Positions 16,997 through 25,148 of a stretch of 39,745 nt of DNA are shown here, piece by piece. The stretch's first letter is position 1. Each line of letters starts with the position of its first letter. Under the pieces are notes generated by a model. It saw only the letters and a list, made by a program, of their open reading frames with translations. It searched no databases and was not told where the DNA came from. The position numbers and the translations under genes were made by a program. Source of the stretch: an uncultured Lachnospiraceae bacterium (lineage in GTDB: Bacteria; Bacillota; Clostridia; Lachnospirales; Lachnospiraceae); NCBI GenBank assembly GCA_905235745.1, contig CAJOMN010000024.1, forward strand, positions 1 through 39,745, given 5' to 3'.

Positions 16997-17699
16997 ATAC
17001 TCTCCTTTTCAGCTCGGACAGCTCTTCCGGCTCAAGTTCACGGTATGCTCCGGGATCCATATCACCGAGCTGGATATTTTCGATCCTGACGCGTTTGAGG
17101 AATCTCACATGATAGTCGTATTCCCTGCACATACGTCTGATCTGCCGGTTCAGTCCCTGCGTCAGTACGATAGTAAACGTAACATCCGATATCTTACGGA
17201 CACGGCATTTCCTGGTCGTAACGTTCAGATCCGGTATGAATATGCCCTTTTCGAGCGCCCCGATAAAATCATCCGTCAGGGGTTTGTTCACCCTGACAAG
17301 GTATTCCCTCTCATGTCCGTTTGCGCCGCGCATAAGCTCCTGAATAAAATCACCGTCATTCGAAAGCAGGAGCAGGCCTTCCGAATCCTTGTCGAGCCGT
17401 CCGCAGTATGTAACCCTTACGGGATAATCAATATAGTCCATTATATTGTCATCCTCGCGCTTATCCGCGGTACAGACTATTCCGGCGGGCTTATAGAATG
17501 CAAGGTATACTTTCGGCTCTATTCCTTTAACGGGCTTTCCTCCGGCAACAACCCGGTCGGAAGGATATACTTTTGATCCGTTTTCGGCTATAACCCCGTT
17601 GACAGTAACCTTTCCGGATTCCACGAGCCGGTCCGCTTCGCGTCTCGAACACACACCGGCCTCGGACAGATATTTGTTGATCCTGATACCTTCGCTCAT
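16971..17699 (-). CDS. rluF: RsuA/RluB/RluF family rRNA pseudouridine synthase
   Basis: A 242-aa enzyme with an N-terminal S4 RNA-binding domain (I-R-I-N-K-Y-L-S-E-A-G-V-C-S-R-R-E-A-D, about 5-24) and a catalytic domain with the nucleophilic Asp in G-R-L-D-K-D-S-E-G-L-L (about 100-110). The R-V-T-Y-C-G-R-L-D-K-D-S-E-G wording is closest to RluF, which modifies 23S rRNA, but the exact target is uncertain. Its 3' end overlaps ligA by 26 bp, so it heads this transcript. The 5' side is bounded by the terminator at 17722-17753. Confidence 0.88.
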   Translation of the reverse strand: MSEGIRINKYLSEAGVCSRREADRLVESGKVTVNGVIAENGSKVYPSDRVVAGGKPVKGIEPKVYLAFYKPAGIVCTADKREDDNIMDYIDYPVRVTYCGRLDKDSEGLLLLSNDGDFIQELMRGANGHEREYLVRVNKPLTDDFIGALEKGIFIPDLNVTTRKCRVRKISDVTFTIVLTQGLNRQIRRMCREYDYHVRFLKRVRIENIQLGDMDPGAYRELEPEELSELKRRVYGTIRKDP

Positions 17700-17721
17700 A
17701 TTCCTACCGTTGTCTTAAATT

Positions 17722-17753
17722 AAAGCCCCATAAACCGGTGTTTACGGGGCTTT
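17722..17753 (-). terminator. Terminator after the SH3-domain gene
   Basis: AAAGCCCCGTAAAC, loop ACCG, GTTTATGGGGCTTT on the minus strand: a stem of about 14 bp followed by an A/T-rich tail (AATTTAA). It lies 22 bp past the stop and separates this gene from the rluF-like gene. Confidence 0.8.
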
Positions 17754-17774
17754 ACACCATATATCCCATAGAGA

Positions 17775-18977
17775 TCATTCAACATAATCTGCCTTGACAA
17801 ATGCTTCTTCGCCTTTGTATTTGATCTTGCACCACCCGTTTGTCAGTTCGATCAGCTCAAACTGCTCTCCTCTGTATGCCGTTGCGATCTTCTCACCGCT
17901 CTCGCTTGCGCTCTTTCTGACATTGACATTTTCTTTTACGGTTATCTTATCGCCCGGCTTGAGATCGGATGCCGCGGATGATTCACCCTCCGTCGTCTCT
18001 CCTCCGGCTGATGTATCTTCAACATCCTCAAGATATTCACTCTTGATGTATGCCTCAGTGCCGTTGTAATCTATCTTGCTCCATCCGTTCTCCATCTTCT
18101 CGTAACGCATATATACATCACCGGTCTTGGTCTTGCCGATGCTTTCGGCATCCGTGCTGGCGGAAGAACGGATATTGACATTATCGCTTGTACACCTTAC
18201 CTGACTGGACGCGGCAGCGGCGGCTTCCGCCTGCGCTGCGGCCTCGGCCTGCGCTGCGGCTTCAAGATCCTTCTGCTGCTTGGCCACAAGTATCTCCTGC
18301 GCATCCTTATTGATCTCGTCCTTTAATGCATTTGCAGCTGCCGAAAGTGCTGCATCATCCTCAAGCGCGGAGTTGTAATCCATTTCTATCTTATTGATCA
18401 GCTCCGCAAAATCCTTCTGTGCAACAAGTTCAAGTATATAAGCCTCTTCATCGGCCGTCAGGCTCTCCGAATTGATATAAAGGGCTCCCGACTCGTTGCG
18501 GCACACATACAGTGATATGAGCGCGGGAAGCGATTTTGACTGCCCGTTTATTGTAAGGTCATAGGTAGCAAGCAGAAAATATGAATTCTCTGCCGGTCCC
18601 TTTTTGGTATAAACATTGAAATTGGAATAATTCCCGACATATTTGGCCTGCGCTTCATAGAATGCTTTCATATCGTCCGAAAGGGAAGATGAAAGCGACG
18701 CCATGGTCTCGGTATCGCCCATGCTCATTGCGCTTAGATATGATGATACAAGCGAGTTCACATCGGGGTAAGCATTTTCTTCGTATTTGTCCTTCGGAAC
18801 CTCAACCGTCGTTTCAAGCTCCGGGATAGTCGATTCCGTCTCATCCTCCTCGCTGTTGTCATGCGAGCCGCGGCTCCATACAACAATGAGTACAACAAGA
18901 AGCACCACAAACAGACCGCCGATAATAAAATAGCGGTAGTATCTCGACATAAACCTCTTAAAACCTCTTCCTGCCAT
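17775..18977 (-). CDS. Membrane-anchored protein with two bacterial SH3 domains
   Basis: A 400-aa protein: basic cytoplasmic N-terminus, one membrane helix (about 17-36), an acidic stretch, a globular region of about 150 residues, an Ala/Glu/Gln-rich coiled-coil stretch (about 225-255), and two SH3_3-type repeats (about 258-318 and 342-400) with D-N-V-N-I-R-S-S-A-S / E-N-V-N-V-R-K-S-A-S and N-G-W-x-K-I. Such domains bind cell-wall peptides. No hydrolase domain is seen. I chose the ATG at 18977 (GAGGATTAATT upstream); the longer frame to 19061 would run through a tRNA gene. Without a terminator in the 47-bp gap it may be transcribed with that tRNA. Confidence 0.8.
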   Translation of the reverse strand: MAGRGFKRFMSRYYRYFIIGGLFVVLLVVLIVVWSRGSHDNSEEDETESTIPELETTVEVPKDKYEENAYPDVNSLVSSYLSAMSMGDTETMASLSSSLSDDMKAFYEAQAKYVGNYSNFNVYTKKGPAENSYFLLATYDLTINGQSKSLPALISLYVCRNESGALYINSESLTADEEAYILELVAQKDFAELINKIEMDYNSALEDDAALSAAANALKDEINKDAQEILVAKQQKDLEAAAQAEAAAQAEAAAAASSQVRCTSDNVNIRSSASTDAESIGKTKTGDVYMRYEKMENGWSKIDYNGTEAYIKSEYLEDVEDTSAGGETTEGESSAASDLKPGDKITVKENVNVRKSASESGEKIATAYRGEQFELIELTNGWCKIKYKGEEAFVKADYVE

Positions 18978-19024
18978 AATTAATCCTCTTCGTCTCCTTA
19001 AGAGTTGTACACTATGGATCAAGC

Positions 19025-19098
19025 TGCACCCGAGAGGACTCGAACCCCCGACACGCGGCACCGGAAACCGCTGCTCTATCCAGCTGAGCTACGAATGC
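19025..19098 (-). tRNA. tRNA-Arg (anticodon CCG)
   Basis: A full cloverleaf on the minus strand. The acceptor is GCATTCG/CGGGTGC, the D arm GCTC...GAGC, and the anticodon arm GCGGT-TTCCGGT-GCCGC with CCG at positions 34-36. The variable loop is GTGTC, and the T arm is GGGGG-TTCGAGT-CCTCT with two G-U pairs. Discriminator A; CCA is not encoded. It has its own promoter at 19158-19186. Confidence 0.95.
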
Positions 19099-19104
19099 AC
19101 AGGC

Positions 19105-19136
19105 ATTTGCGCCTCGCCGGAATGCGAAGCGCAAAT
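19105..19136 (-). other. Strong hairpin immediately 5' of the tRNA
   Basis: ATTTGCGCTTCGC, 6-base loop, GCGAGGCGCAAAT: a 13-bp stem with a single G-U pair, ending 6 bases before the tRNA and about 15 bases after the predicted start. There is no following T-run, so it is not a normal terminator. It may guide 5' processing or shield the leader; its role is unknown. Confidence 0.7.
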
Positions 19137-19157
19137 CAGCCAAACAACACGTTTTTA

Positions 19158-19186
19158 ACTATACCATAGGGGTATTAAAATATCAA
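19158..19186 (-). promoter_or_regulatory. Promoter of tRNA-Arg
   Basis: TTGATA (19186-19181), 17-bp spacer, TATAGT (19163-19158) on the minus strand. The -35 lies inside the last codons of the DUF5688 gene. Confidence 0.65.
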
Positions 19187-20059
19187 GACTTCATCGGACG
19201 CGCTGTACAGGTATGCATGGTCGGAAAGTACCTCGTCCGGGCTAAGCTGCGTCGTATTAACCTCCCTGATCAGATCGTCTATATCCCCGGTGTTCCTGTC
19301 CTCATCACGGGCAAACAGGATCAGCTCGTGTACGGAGCTTGGGATCACGTAGTAATCACCTCCGATCACATCCGAGAATTCCTTCAGCTTGTCGTTCATG
19401 GTCAGGACTGCCGCACCGTTCATCATCTTGCGGTTTGTCGCAACATACATGGGAAGCTCATCTGCCGCTTCTTCGCATCCGAATCCGGTATTTCCCATTG
19501 ATGACAGTACATCCATAATGTGTCTGATATTAAAATCATCATGGTCATGTGTGTTTTTCCTTGCCGCGGCAAGAACCTCGTCGCCGCTTACTCCCCATAA
19601 TTTCAGATGCTCGTTGCGCACCATGATAACACCGTTTCCTATGTTCCTGTCGTATACGCGCACGTAAGCGACGACAGCCAGATCAAGATACGGCTCATAG
19701 GGCGCTTCCGCGAGAAAATCAGCGTTTTTCTCCCTGTTTATCAGCTTGATGTACAATCTGTCCCTTACCGACTCGAAACTGTCAAAAAAGGACATGTCAA
19801 GTCTTACGGAGGGAGTGTTCCTGCGATACTGTTCCAGAAGATTATCACCTATATCGCATATATCTTCACCGTTTTGGTATCTTGAATAATAATCCTCCAT
19901 ATAGATCGTCGGGGATGCATTGCAATCCTCACATACAAAAGACAGACCGCTGAGCCTGATCCCGTTGTTCTTCAAGGCGGTGTGGATACGGACGGTTACA
20001 TCATCCGCCGCCTCGTTGATATAGTTTCGTACCTCTTCCAAAAATTCCATGTATTCCAT
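19175..20059 (-). CDS. DUF5688 family protein
   Basis: A 294-aa soluble protein of the DUF5688 family, common in Lachnospiraceae and often present in several copies. Visible features are the N-terminal helix M-E-Y-M-E-F-L-E-E-V-R-N-Y-I, a Tyr/Asp-rich region around P-T-I-Y-M-E-D-Y-Y, a central V-A-Y-V-R-V-Y-D strand pair, and a C-terminal Y-Y-V-I-P-S-S-V-H-E-L-I-L that is typical of the family. Function is unknown. The ATG at 20059 has AAGGAGATAAA upstream. It lies between efp's terminator and the tRNA and has no obvious partner. Confidence 0.8.
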   Translation of the reverse strand: MEYMEFLEEVRNYINEAADDVTVRIHTALKNNGIRLSGLSFVCEDCNASPTIYMEDYYSRYQNGEDICDIGDNLLEQYRRNTPSVRLDMSFFDSFESVRDRLYIKLINREKNADFLAEAPYEPYLDLAVVAYVRVYDRNIGNGVIMVRNEHLKLWGVSGDEVLAAARKNTHDHDDFNIRHIMDVLSSMGNTGFGCEEAADELPMYVATNRKMMNGAAVLTMNDKLKEFSDVIGGDYYVIPSSVHELILFARDEDRNTGDIDDLIREVNTTQLSPDEVLSDHAYLYSASDEVLIF

Positions 20060-20104
20060 TTTATCTCCTTTTCTCTAAGGTGATCAGGCAAACGGACGAA
20101 GCAC

Positions 20105-20132
20105 AAAAAAAGGACTGCTTACGCAGTCCTTT
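20105..20132 (-). terminator. Rho-independent terminator of efp
   Basis: AAAGGACTGC, loop GTAA, GCAGTCCTTT followed by further T residues on the minus strand (stem 10 bp). It lies 15 bp past the efp stop. Confidence 0.92.
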
Positions 20133-20146
20133 GAACATATACCAAA

Positions 20147-20704
20147 TTAAACTCTTGACAGATATTCCCCGGTTCTCGTGTCGATCTTGATCTTGTCTCC
20201 AAGCTCCACAAACAGAGGCACGTTCACATTTGCTCCCGTTTCAACCGTAGCGGGCTTGGTTGCTCCCGTTGCGGTATCTCCCTTAAATCCGGGTTCCGTC
20301 TCCGTTATCTCAAGTTCCACAAATAAAGGAGGCTCTATCGCAAATACATTTCCGTTATATGAACAGATCTTAACCATCTCGTTCTCTTTGACAAACTTGA
20401 GAGTATCCCCGACGGTATCGCCGTTAAGCGCGATCTGCTCAAAGCTCTCGGTATCCATAAAGTTATAGAGATCTCCGTCACTGTACAGATACTGCATATC
20501 TTTTCTATCAATACGTGCCTGTGGGAACTTCTCCGTAGGACGGAAGGACTTCTCCACAACACCACCGTTAACAATATTCTTTAATTTAGTTCTGACAAAG
20601 GCTGCGCCTTTTCCCGGCTTAACATGCTGAAACTCGATGATCTGAAAAACCTGACCGTCAATCTCAACAGTAATTCCGTTCCTGAAATCACCAGCTGAAA
20701 TCAT
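20147..20704 (-). CDS. efp: Elongation factor P
   Basis: A 185-aa EF-P, the translation factor that rescues ribosomes stalled on proline runs. The three beta domains are present: KOW-like N-terminal domain with the modifiable Lys32 in K-P-G-K-G-A-A-F, the central OB domain, and the C-terminal domain ending [17 protein letters not shown]. No poxA/epmA- or ymfI-type modification gene is nearby. The ATG at 20704 has AAGGAGGATTATCGG upstream. It follows the EamA-HAD gene by 74 bp and ends at a strong terminator. Confidence 0.98.
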   Translation of the reverse strand: MISAGDFRNGITVEIDGQVFQIIEFQHVKPGKGAAFVRTKLKNIVNGGVVEKSFRPTEKFPQARIDRKDMQYLYSDGDLYNFMDTESFEQIALNGDTVGDTLKFVKENEMVKICSYNGNVFAIEPPLFVELEITETEPGFKGDTATGATKPATVETGANVNVPLFVELGDKIKIDTRTGEYLSRV

Positions 20705-20778
20705 CCGATAATCCTCCTTAAAGCTAATGTATTTTCCGTTTCCGCAAAAAGATTCTTCAATAGTTTACATTACAGCGG

Positions 20779-22182
20779 TCAAATATTCAACTGTTTTTTC
20801 TCATGGGGTCTTATTATATCCCGACCGGAGCGTTTATACGACGACAGCACTATACGCTCGAGAATGCGCTTTAATACTATCTGTATCTCCTCATGAGGGT
20901 CGATCGGAGCGACAAGGATATTCTCCATACCGCATCTTTTGGCGCCCCACACGTCGGTAAACAGCTGATCGCCTATAAATACCGTTGATTCGGTGTCACA
21001 CCCCATCATATCCATCGCCTTATGGTATCCGCTTTTTAACGGTTTGTTGGCCTTATGCAGGTAGAATGCCCCCGGTACTGCCGCATCCCTGAAGCTTTTG
21101 ACACGATCCTCTTTATTATTGGACAGGAACAGTATCTTAAATCCCATCCTGTCAAGCGAGGTCAGGAGATTGACAGCTCTTTCGTCAGGCGGGTAACCAT
21201 GCATAACAAGTGTATTGTCTATATCGAAAATGATGCCTCTTATCCCTTCATCATACAGTTTTTCATAATCAATGCCGTAAGCACTGTCAAGATATTCATC
21301 GGGATAAAAATAACTAATGATATCAATTTCGACCATAAGCATGGCGGCGATCATCATAACACAGCCTGTTATCATTCTTGCCGTCATGACCTCGTGAAGG
21401 AATACATATGATGCAACTGCCCCGAATACCGCCTCCATTCCCATTATGATCGCTGCAGGTGCAGGCGGTGCATATTTCTGGCACACTATCTGCAGTCCGA
21501 ATCCGAAAATGGTGGAAAATACGATAAGAAATATAACACTTGTAACGGATTCTCTCGTAAACATTGACTTTGCAAGCCCTCCGGATACGAGCGGCGCCGA
21601 TATGAAGGACAGAACACCTGTTACTATAAATTGCCATATGACAAGCAGCACCGGATCGTCAGTCACGGTATATCTTGCTATCATTACGATCTGAATGGCA
21701 TAGAACAGCCCGCACAGCAGCGTCAGAACATCTCCTAACTGTATCGTCAATGATTCGGTGAGTGATATGAGTCCGATCCCCCAGAATCCGATAAGGGCTG
21801 CGACAATATATTTCAGTCTCGGATTCACCCTGTTAAATATATAGTGCATGAATGGGACGAGAATGACATATATGGTCGTCAGAAACGCATTTTTCCCGGC
21901 CGTGGTATACTTGCAGCCGTATGTCTGCAATGCCATTGCAATATATAAAATAACGCCCAGTATCGAACCGTGCACAATAACCTGCCGTTCCGATCGCACG
22001 GTTTTTTTGATAAATATAAGTGCCAGAACGACTCCGCCGGTCAGGAACCTGAAGCCCAGCAGATAAAGCGGGGGAATAAGGTCAACTGATGTTTTTACGA
22101 ATACGAATCCCATTCCCCAGAATAATGTCACAGCCAGGAGTCCGAGACACGACAGTATTTCATTTCTTTTATTAATACTCAT
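20779..22182 (-). CDS. EamA drug/metabolite transporter fused to a YqeG-like HAD phosphatase
   Basis: A 467-aa protein in one uninterrupted frame. Residues 1 to about 288 form a ten-helix DMT/EamA transporter (T-L-F-W-G-M-G-F-V-F near 20, duplicated EamA domains). From about 290 the sequence becomes a soluble HAD-IIIA phosphatase like YqeG: Y-F-Y-P-D-E-Y-L-D-S-A-Y, motif I F-D-I-D-N-T-L-V (about 319-326), F-L-S-N-N-K, a K-P motif and F-I-G-D-Q-L-F-T-D-V-W-G. In most Firmicutes YqeG is a separate gene. The ATG at 22182 is preferred because the in-frame ATG at 22218 lies inside the upstream terminator; a Shine-Dalgarno is not evident. Confidence 0.85.
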   Translation of the reverse strand: MSINKRNEILSCLGLLAVTLFWGMGFVFVKTSVDLIPPLYLLGFRFLTGGVVLALIFIKKTVRSERQVIVHGSILGVILYIAMALQTYGCKYTTAGKNAFLTTIYVILVPFMHYIFNRVNPRLKYIVAALIGFWGIGLISLTESLTIQLGDVLTLLCGLFYAIQIVMIARYTVTDDPVLLVIWQFIVTGVLSFISAPLVSGGLAKSMFTRESVTSVIFLIVFSTIFGFGLQIVCQKYAPPAPAAIIMGMEAVFGAVASYVFLHEVMTARMITGCVMMIAAMLMVEIDIISYFYPDEYLDSAYGIDYEKLYDEGIRGIIFDIDNTLVMHGYPPDERAVNLLTSLDRMGFKILFLSNNKEDRVKSFRDAAVPGAFYLHKANKPLKSGYHKAMDMMGCDTESTVFIGDQLFTDVWGAKRCGMENILVAPIDPHEEIQIVLKRILERIVLSSYKRSGRDIIRPHEKKQLNI

Positions 22183-22194
22183 GGAAATGAGTAT

Positions 22195-22222
22195 AAAAAA
22201 ACCCCTTGCATTTTGCAAGGGG
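22195..22222 (-). terminator. Rho-independent terminator of the 22256-22654 gene
   Basis: CCCCTTGCA/TGCAAGGGG stem-loop followed by seven T on the minus strand, 34 bp past the stop. It separates this gene from the EamA-HAD gene. Confidence 0.92.
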
Positions 22223-22255
22223 TCATGATCATTTATAGGAACAGATTAATCCGTA

Positions 22256-22654
22256 TTACTTGGCAATAACGATACCGTCTTCGCTTCCCATCACATTCGA
22301 ATCACCTACAAAGTACTGGTACTGCATAAGAGCCTGATCCTTCTGCATATCCGAAACCGCCTTTTCTATGTCGAGAGACGCAATATCGGAATCCCTGCCC
22401 TTCATCTCGAATCCGTTCGGCTCGTTTAAGCTGAGCGATATATCTTCAAGAGTCGCATTCCTGCGGGGAGCTATATCATTAAGACGAAGATCCAACTCCC
22501 GCGATACATTTTCCTGTCCCTGACCGCCTACGGCGATGTCGGAGGACTCATTGGCTTCAAGCTTCCTGATCGCGGTATCATCGGCAGGAGTACTGTTGAT
22601 CCTGTTATAATTACTGTAGTTATTGAACTGTAAACTGTCGATACCCTTTATCAT
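22256..22654 (-). CDS. Unrecognised soluble protein, 132 aa
   Basis: Starts M-I-K-G-I-D-S-L-Q-F-N-N-Y at 22654, with GAGGGAATAAAG upstream, which is better placed than the ATG at 22675. The protein is polar and Asn/Asp/Ser-rich, probably largely disordered for the first 90 residues. It ends in a predicted amphipathic helix (I-E-K-A-V-S-D-M-Q-K-D-Q-A-L-M-Q-Y-Q-Y-F at about 95-114) and a tail G-I-V-I-A-K. No membrane segment or known domain is seen. It is a single-gene transcript with a strong promoter and terminator, so it is likely expressed. The function is unknown. Confidence 0.65.
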   Translation of the reverse strand: MIKGIDSLQFNNYSNYNRINSTPADDTAIRKLEANESSDIAVGGQGQENVSRELDLRLNDIAPRRNATLEDISLSLNEPNGFEMKGRDSDIASLDIEKAVSDMQKDQALMQYQYFVGDSNVMGSEDGIVIAK

Positions 22655-22707
22655 CTTTATTCCCTCACCCCGCACCTCATATGGTTAACATAATCAGTAC
22701 AAGATAA

Positions 22708-22735
22708 ATTATAACATGTTTTTTGTTGTTTGCAA
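22708..22735 (-). promoter_or_regulatory. Promoter of the 132-aa protein gene
   Basis: TTGCAA (22735-22730), 16-bp A-rich spacer, perfect TATAAT (22713-22708) on the minus strand, about 55 bp before the start codon. Confidence 0.75.
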
Positions 22736-22795
22736 TATATATATCGACATATGGGGTGAAAAAATAACCGGAAATTTAAAATAACGACAGTAATC

Positions 22796-24343
22796 TTATT
22801 CCGTATATCCGGCACTTTGTAACAACTGCTTTGTATATGGGTGCTTCGGATCGTTGTATATCTCCTCATCAGTGCCCTGTTCCACTATTACTCCGTCCTT
22901 CATGACGATTATACGCGAACATATCTCATATACGACCTTCAGATCATGCGAAATGAACAGTATAGCAATCCCGAGTTCCCTGTTAAGCTTTACAAGCAGC
23001 CGGATCACCTGCTCCTGTACAGTGACATCAAGCGCCGAGACAGGCTCATCGGCGATAATAAGCTTAGGTTCCATCATGAGCGCGAGTGCGATACATACCC
23101 TTTGTCTTTGTCCCCCCGACAGGGCTTTCGGTTTTCTTGCAAGATAGCTTTCATCAAGTCCCACAAGACTGAGCATTTTAATGGCGCGCTCGTGATTTTC
23201 GTCGTCTTTGTGATTCCCGTTGATACGCAGTGGTTCCTCAAGTATCCATCCGACTGTTCTGGACGGATTGAGGCTGCCGTACGGATCCTGAAAGATCATC
23301 TGCGGCATTTGTGAATAGTGAACGATCGCACCGTCGGTGTCATCGAGCATTCCGAGTATCGTCTTGCCGAGCGTCGTCTTGCCGCATCCGCTCTCGCCTA
23401 CCAGACCTATGATCTCTCCTTCATACATTGTAAAGGAAACATTCTTTACTATTTCCTTCGATCTGTTTCCGGGACGGAAGAAACCTCCGGTCTTTTTGTA
23501 TCTTGCGCTTACATTGTTAACTTCAAGCAGGGGTTTACGTGTTTCTCCCGGCACCGGGGCTATTTTTTGAAATTTCGGTATAGCCGCGATCAGATGTTTG
23601 GTATACTCCTCCTGCGGATCATTAAATATATCTTCTACCGGACCGCTTTCTACTATCCGGCCTTTATTCATTACAAGAACCCTGCTGCAAAGCGATCTGA
23701 TGACACTGAGGTCATGCGATATGAACAATATCGCGGTTCCGCGCTCGCGGTTTATTCTCCTGAGCAGTTCGATTATCTGCGCCTGTACCGTCACGTCAAG
23801 CGCCGTTGTCGGTTCATCCGCGATCAGAAGCTTCGGATCGCATATCAGTGCCGCCGCGATCATGGCACGCTGACGCAGTCCTCCGGAGAACTCGTGCGGA
23901 TACTGATCATACCGAAGCTCGGGCTCCGGAATCTCAACATCCTTCATCATGGCTATGGCGGCACTTTTAATCTCATCATCCGACATATTCCTGTGAATAC
24001 GGAGCGCCTCCTCTATCTGCCATCCGACCTTTTTGACCGGATTGAGGCATGTCATCGGTTCCTGGAAGATTATTGCTATATCATCGCCCTGGATCTGGCG
24101 AAGGCGTGATCTTGAAACAGTCAGAAGATCTTCACCTTCAAACATGATAGTGCCCTGTTTTTTCATATCGCGCCTCGACAGCAGCCCTGCGATCGCATGC
24201 GCGCTCATGGACTTGCCCGAGCCGGATTCTCCGACAATACCCACTATCTCACCGGGTTCGATCGTAATGTCAAAATCATGTACAACCGTCTCCGGTATGA
24301 CGTTATCCTCTATTTCAATATGAAGGTCAGTTACTTCAAGCAT
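22796..24343 (-). CDS. Peptide ABC importer ATPase with two fused nucleotide-binding domains
   Basis: A 515-aa protein equal to DppD and DppF joined head to tail, as in GsiA or YejF. Domain 1: Walker A G-E-S-G-S-G-K-S, signature F-S-G-G-L-R-Q-R, Walker B L-L-I-A-D-E-P. Domain 2: Walker A G-E-S-G-C-G-K-T, signature L-S-G-G-Q-R-Q-R, Walker B L-I-I-A-D-E-P. Both domains look catalytically complete. Its start overlaps the stop of the second permease by 8 bp. It is the last gene of the five-part importer operon. The substrate is probably peptide-like, as judged by the binding protein family. Confidence 0.95.
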   Translation of the reverse strand: MLEVTDLHIEIEDNVIPETVVHDFDITIEPGEIVGIVGESGSGKSMSAHAIAGLLSRRDMKKQGTIMFEGEDLLTVSRSRLRQIQGDDIAIIFQEPMTCLNPVKKVGWQIEEALRIHRNMSDDEIKSAAIAMMKDVEIPEPELRYDQYPHEFSGGLRQRAMIAAALICDPKLLIADEPTTALDVTVQAQIIELLRRINRERGTAILFISHDLSVIRSLCSRVLVMNKGRIVESGPVEDIFNDPQEEYTKHLIAAIPKFQKIAPVPGETRKPLLEVNNVSARYKKTGGFFRPGNRSKEIVKNVSFTMYEGEIIGLVGESGCGKTTLGKTILGMLDDTDGAIVHYSQMPQMIFQDPYGSLNPSRTVGWILEEPLRINGNHKDDENHERAIKMLSLVGLDESYLARKPKALSGGQRQRVCIALALMMEPKLIIADEPVSALDVTVQEQVIRLLVKLNRELGIAILFISHDLKVVYEICSRIIVMKDGVIVEQGTDEEIYNDPKHPYTKQLLQSAGYTE

Positions 24344-25148
24344 TTTTCTTCAGTCCGTCTCCTAACAGTGAAAAGCCGAGAATGAGAAGCGCTATCATGC
24401 TTCCCGTATATATAGCATATGAAGGCTCGGAAAACAGAAAGGCCTGCGCGTCCGACAGCATCCTTCCGAGCGATGATGCCGGCGGCTGAACGCCGATACC
24501 GAGGAAACTCATGCTTGCTTCCGCAAGTACCGCGTTATTAAACCCTATAACGGCCGAGGATAGCACGACCGGCAGCGTATTGGGAAGGATATGCACGAAC
24601 ATTATACGGATATCTCCTGCGCCCATCAGCCTTGCGGAACGCACATAATCAAGATTCCTGCACCGCAGAAATTCCCCGCGCACTATTCTGGCAAAGCTCG
24701 GTACAAACACGATTCCGAGCGATATGATCACCTTCCATGTACCGCTTCCGAACTGGCTGATAAATACAAGTGCGAGAAGTATGCTCGGGAAAGCAAGCAC
24801 GGCATCATTAAACCTCATCAGTATCTCATCGACAACGCCGCCGTAGTATCCCGTAAACGCGCCAATTATGATCCCGAGCGTTAAGCTCATAAGAATGGTG
24901 AGGGTTGCGACAAGCAGCGTCGTCGCTCCGCCGATCGACAGCCTTGCAAACAGATCGCGCCCGAAATTGTCGCATCCGAGAGGATGCGCCATAGACGGTG
25001 CGGCAAATTTATCGGAAGCACTCATTGCATTGGGATCATACGGCGAGAATATAGTTCCCGATATAATTATCAGCAGCATGATCGCAGAAATCAGCGCACC
25101 TGCGTACAGCTCGGGATTATTCCTGATCTTATACTTTAATCCTTTCAT
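24336..25148 (-). CDS. Peptide ABC importer permease, DppC type
   Basis: A 270-aa inner-membrane permease with an N-terminal helix after a short cytoplasmic tail (L-I-S-A-I-M-L-L-I-I), then five helices of the BPD_transp_1 fold. The G-A-T-A-H-P-L-G-C-D-N-F-G-R-D-L-F-type segment (A-H-P-L-G-C-D-N-F-G-R-D) and the EAA loop around A-S-M-S-F-L-G-I-G-V-Q-P-P are diagnostic for DppC/OppC. The start overlaps the dppB stop by 4 bp (ATGA). It pairs with the permease upstream to form the channel. Confidence 0.94.
   Translation of the reverse strand: MKGLKYKIRNNPELYAGALISAIMLLIIISGTIFSPYDPNAMSASDKFAAPSMAHPLGCDNFGRDLFARLSIGGATTLLVATLTILMSLTLGIIIGAFTGYYGGVVDEILMRFNDAVLAFPSILLALVFISQFGSGTWKVIISLGIVFVPSFARIVRGEFLRCRNLDYVRSARLMGAGDIRIMFVHILPNTLPVVLSSAVIGFNNAVLAEASMSFLGIGVQPPASSLGRMLSDAQAFLFSEPSYAIYTGSMIALLILGFSLLGDGLKKNA

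Noticed and set aside
18978-19061. Longer start for the SH3-domain protein
   Set aside because: It would be translated through the tRNA-Arg gene; the ATG at 18977 has a proper ribosome site and begins the basic tail before the membrane helix.
22183-22218. Upstream ATG of the EamA-HAD protein
   Set aside because: It lies inside the stem of the preceding gene's terminator, so a transcript starting downstream would not contain it. The weak ribosome site for 22182 keeps some doubt.
23318-24109. 263-residue plus-strand frame
   Set aside because: Antisense of the fused ATPase gene, Arg/Tyr-rich and without domain character. Likewise the frames at 26788-27510, 28795-29415 and 36154-36825 are antisense shadows of strong genes.
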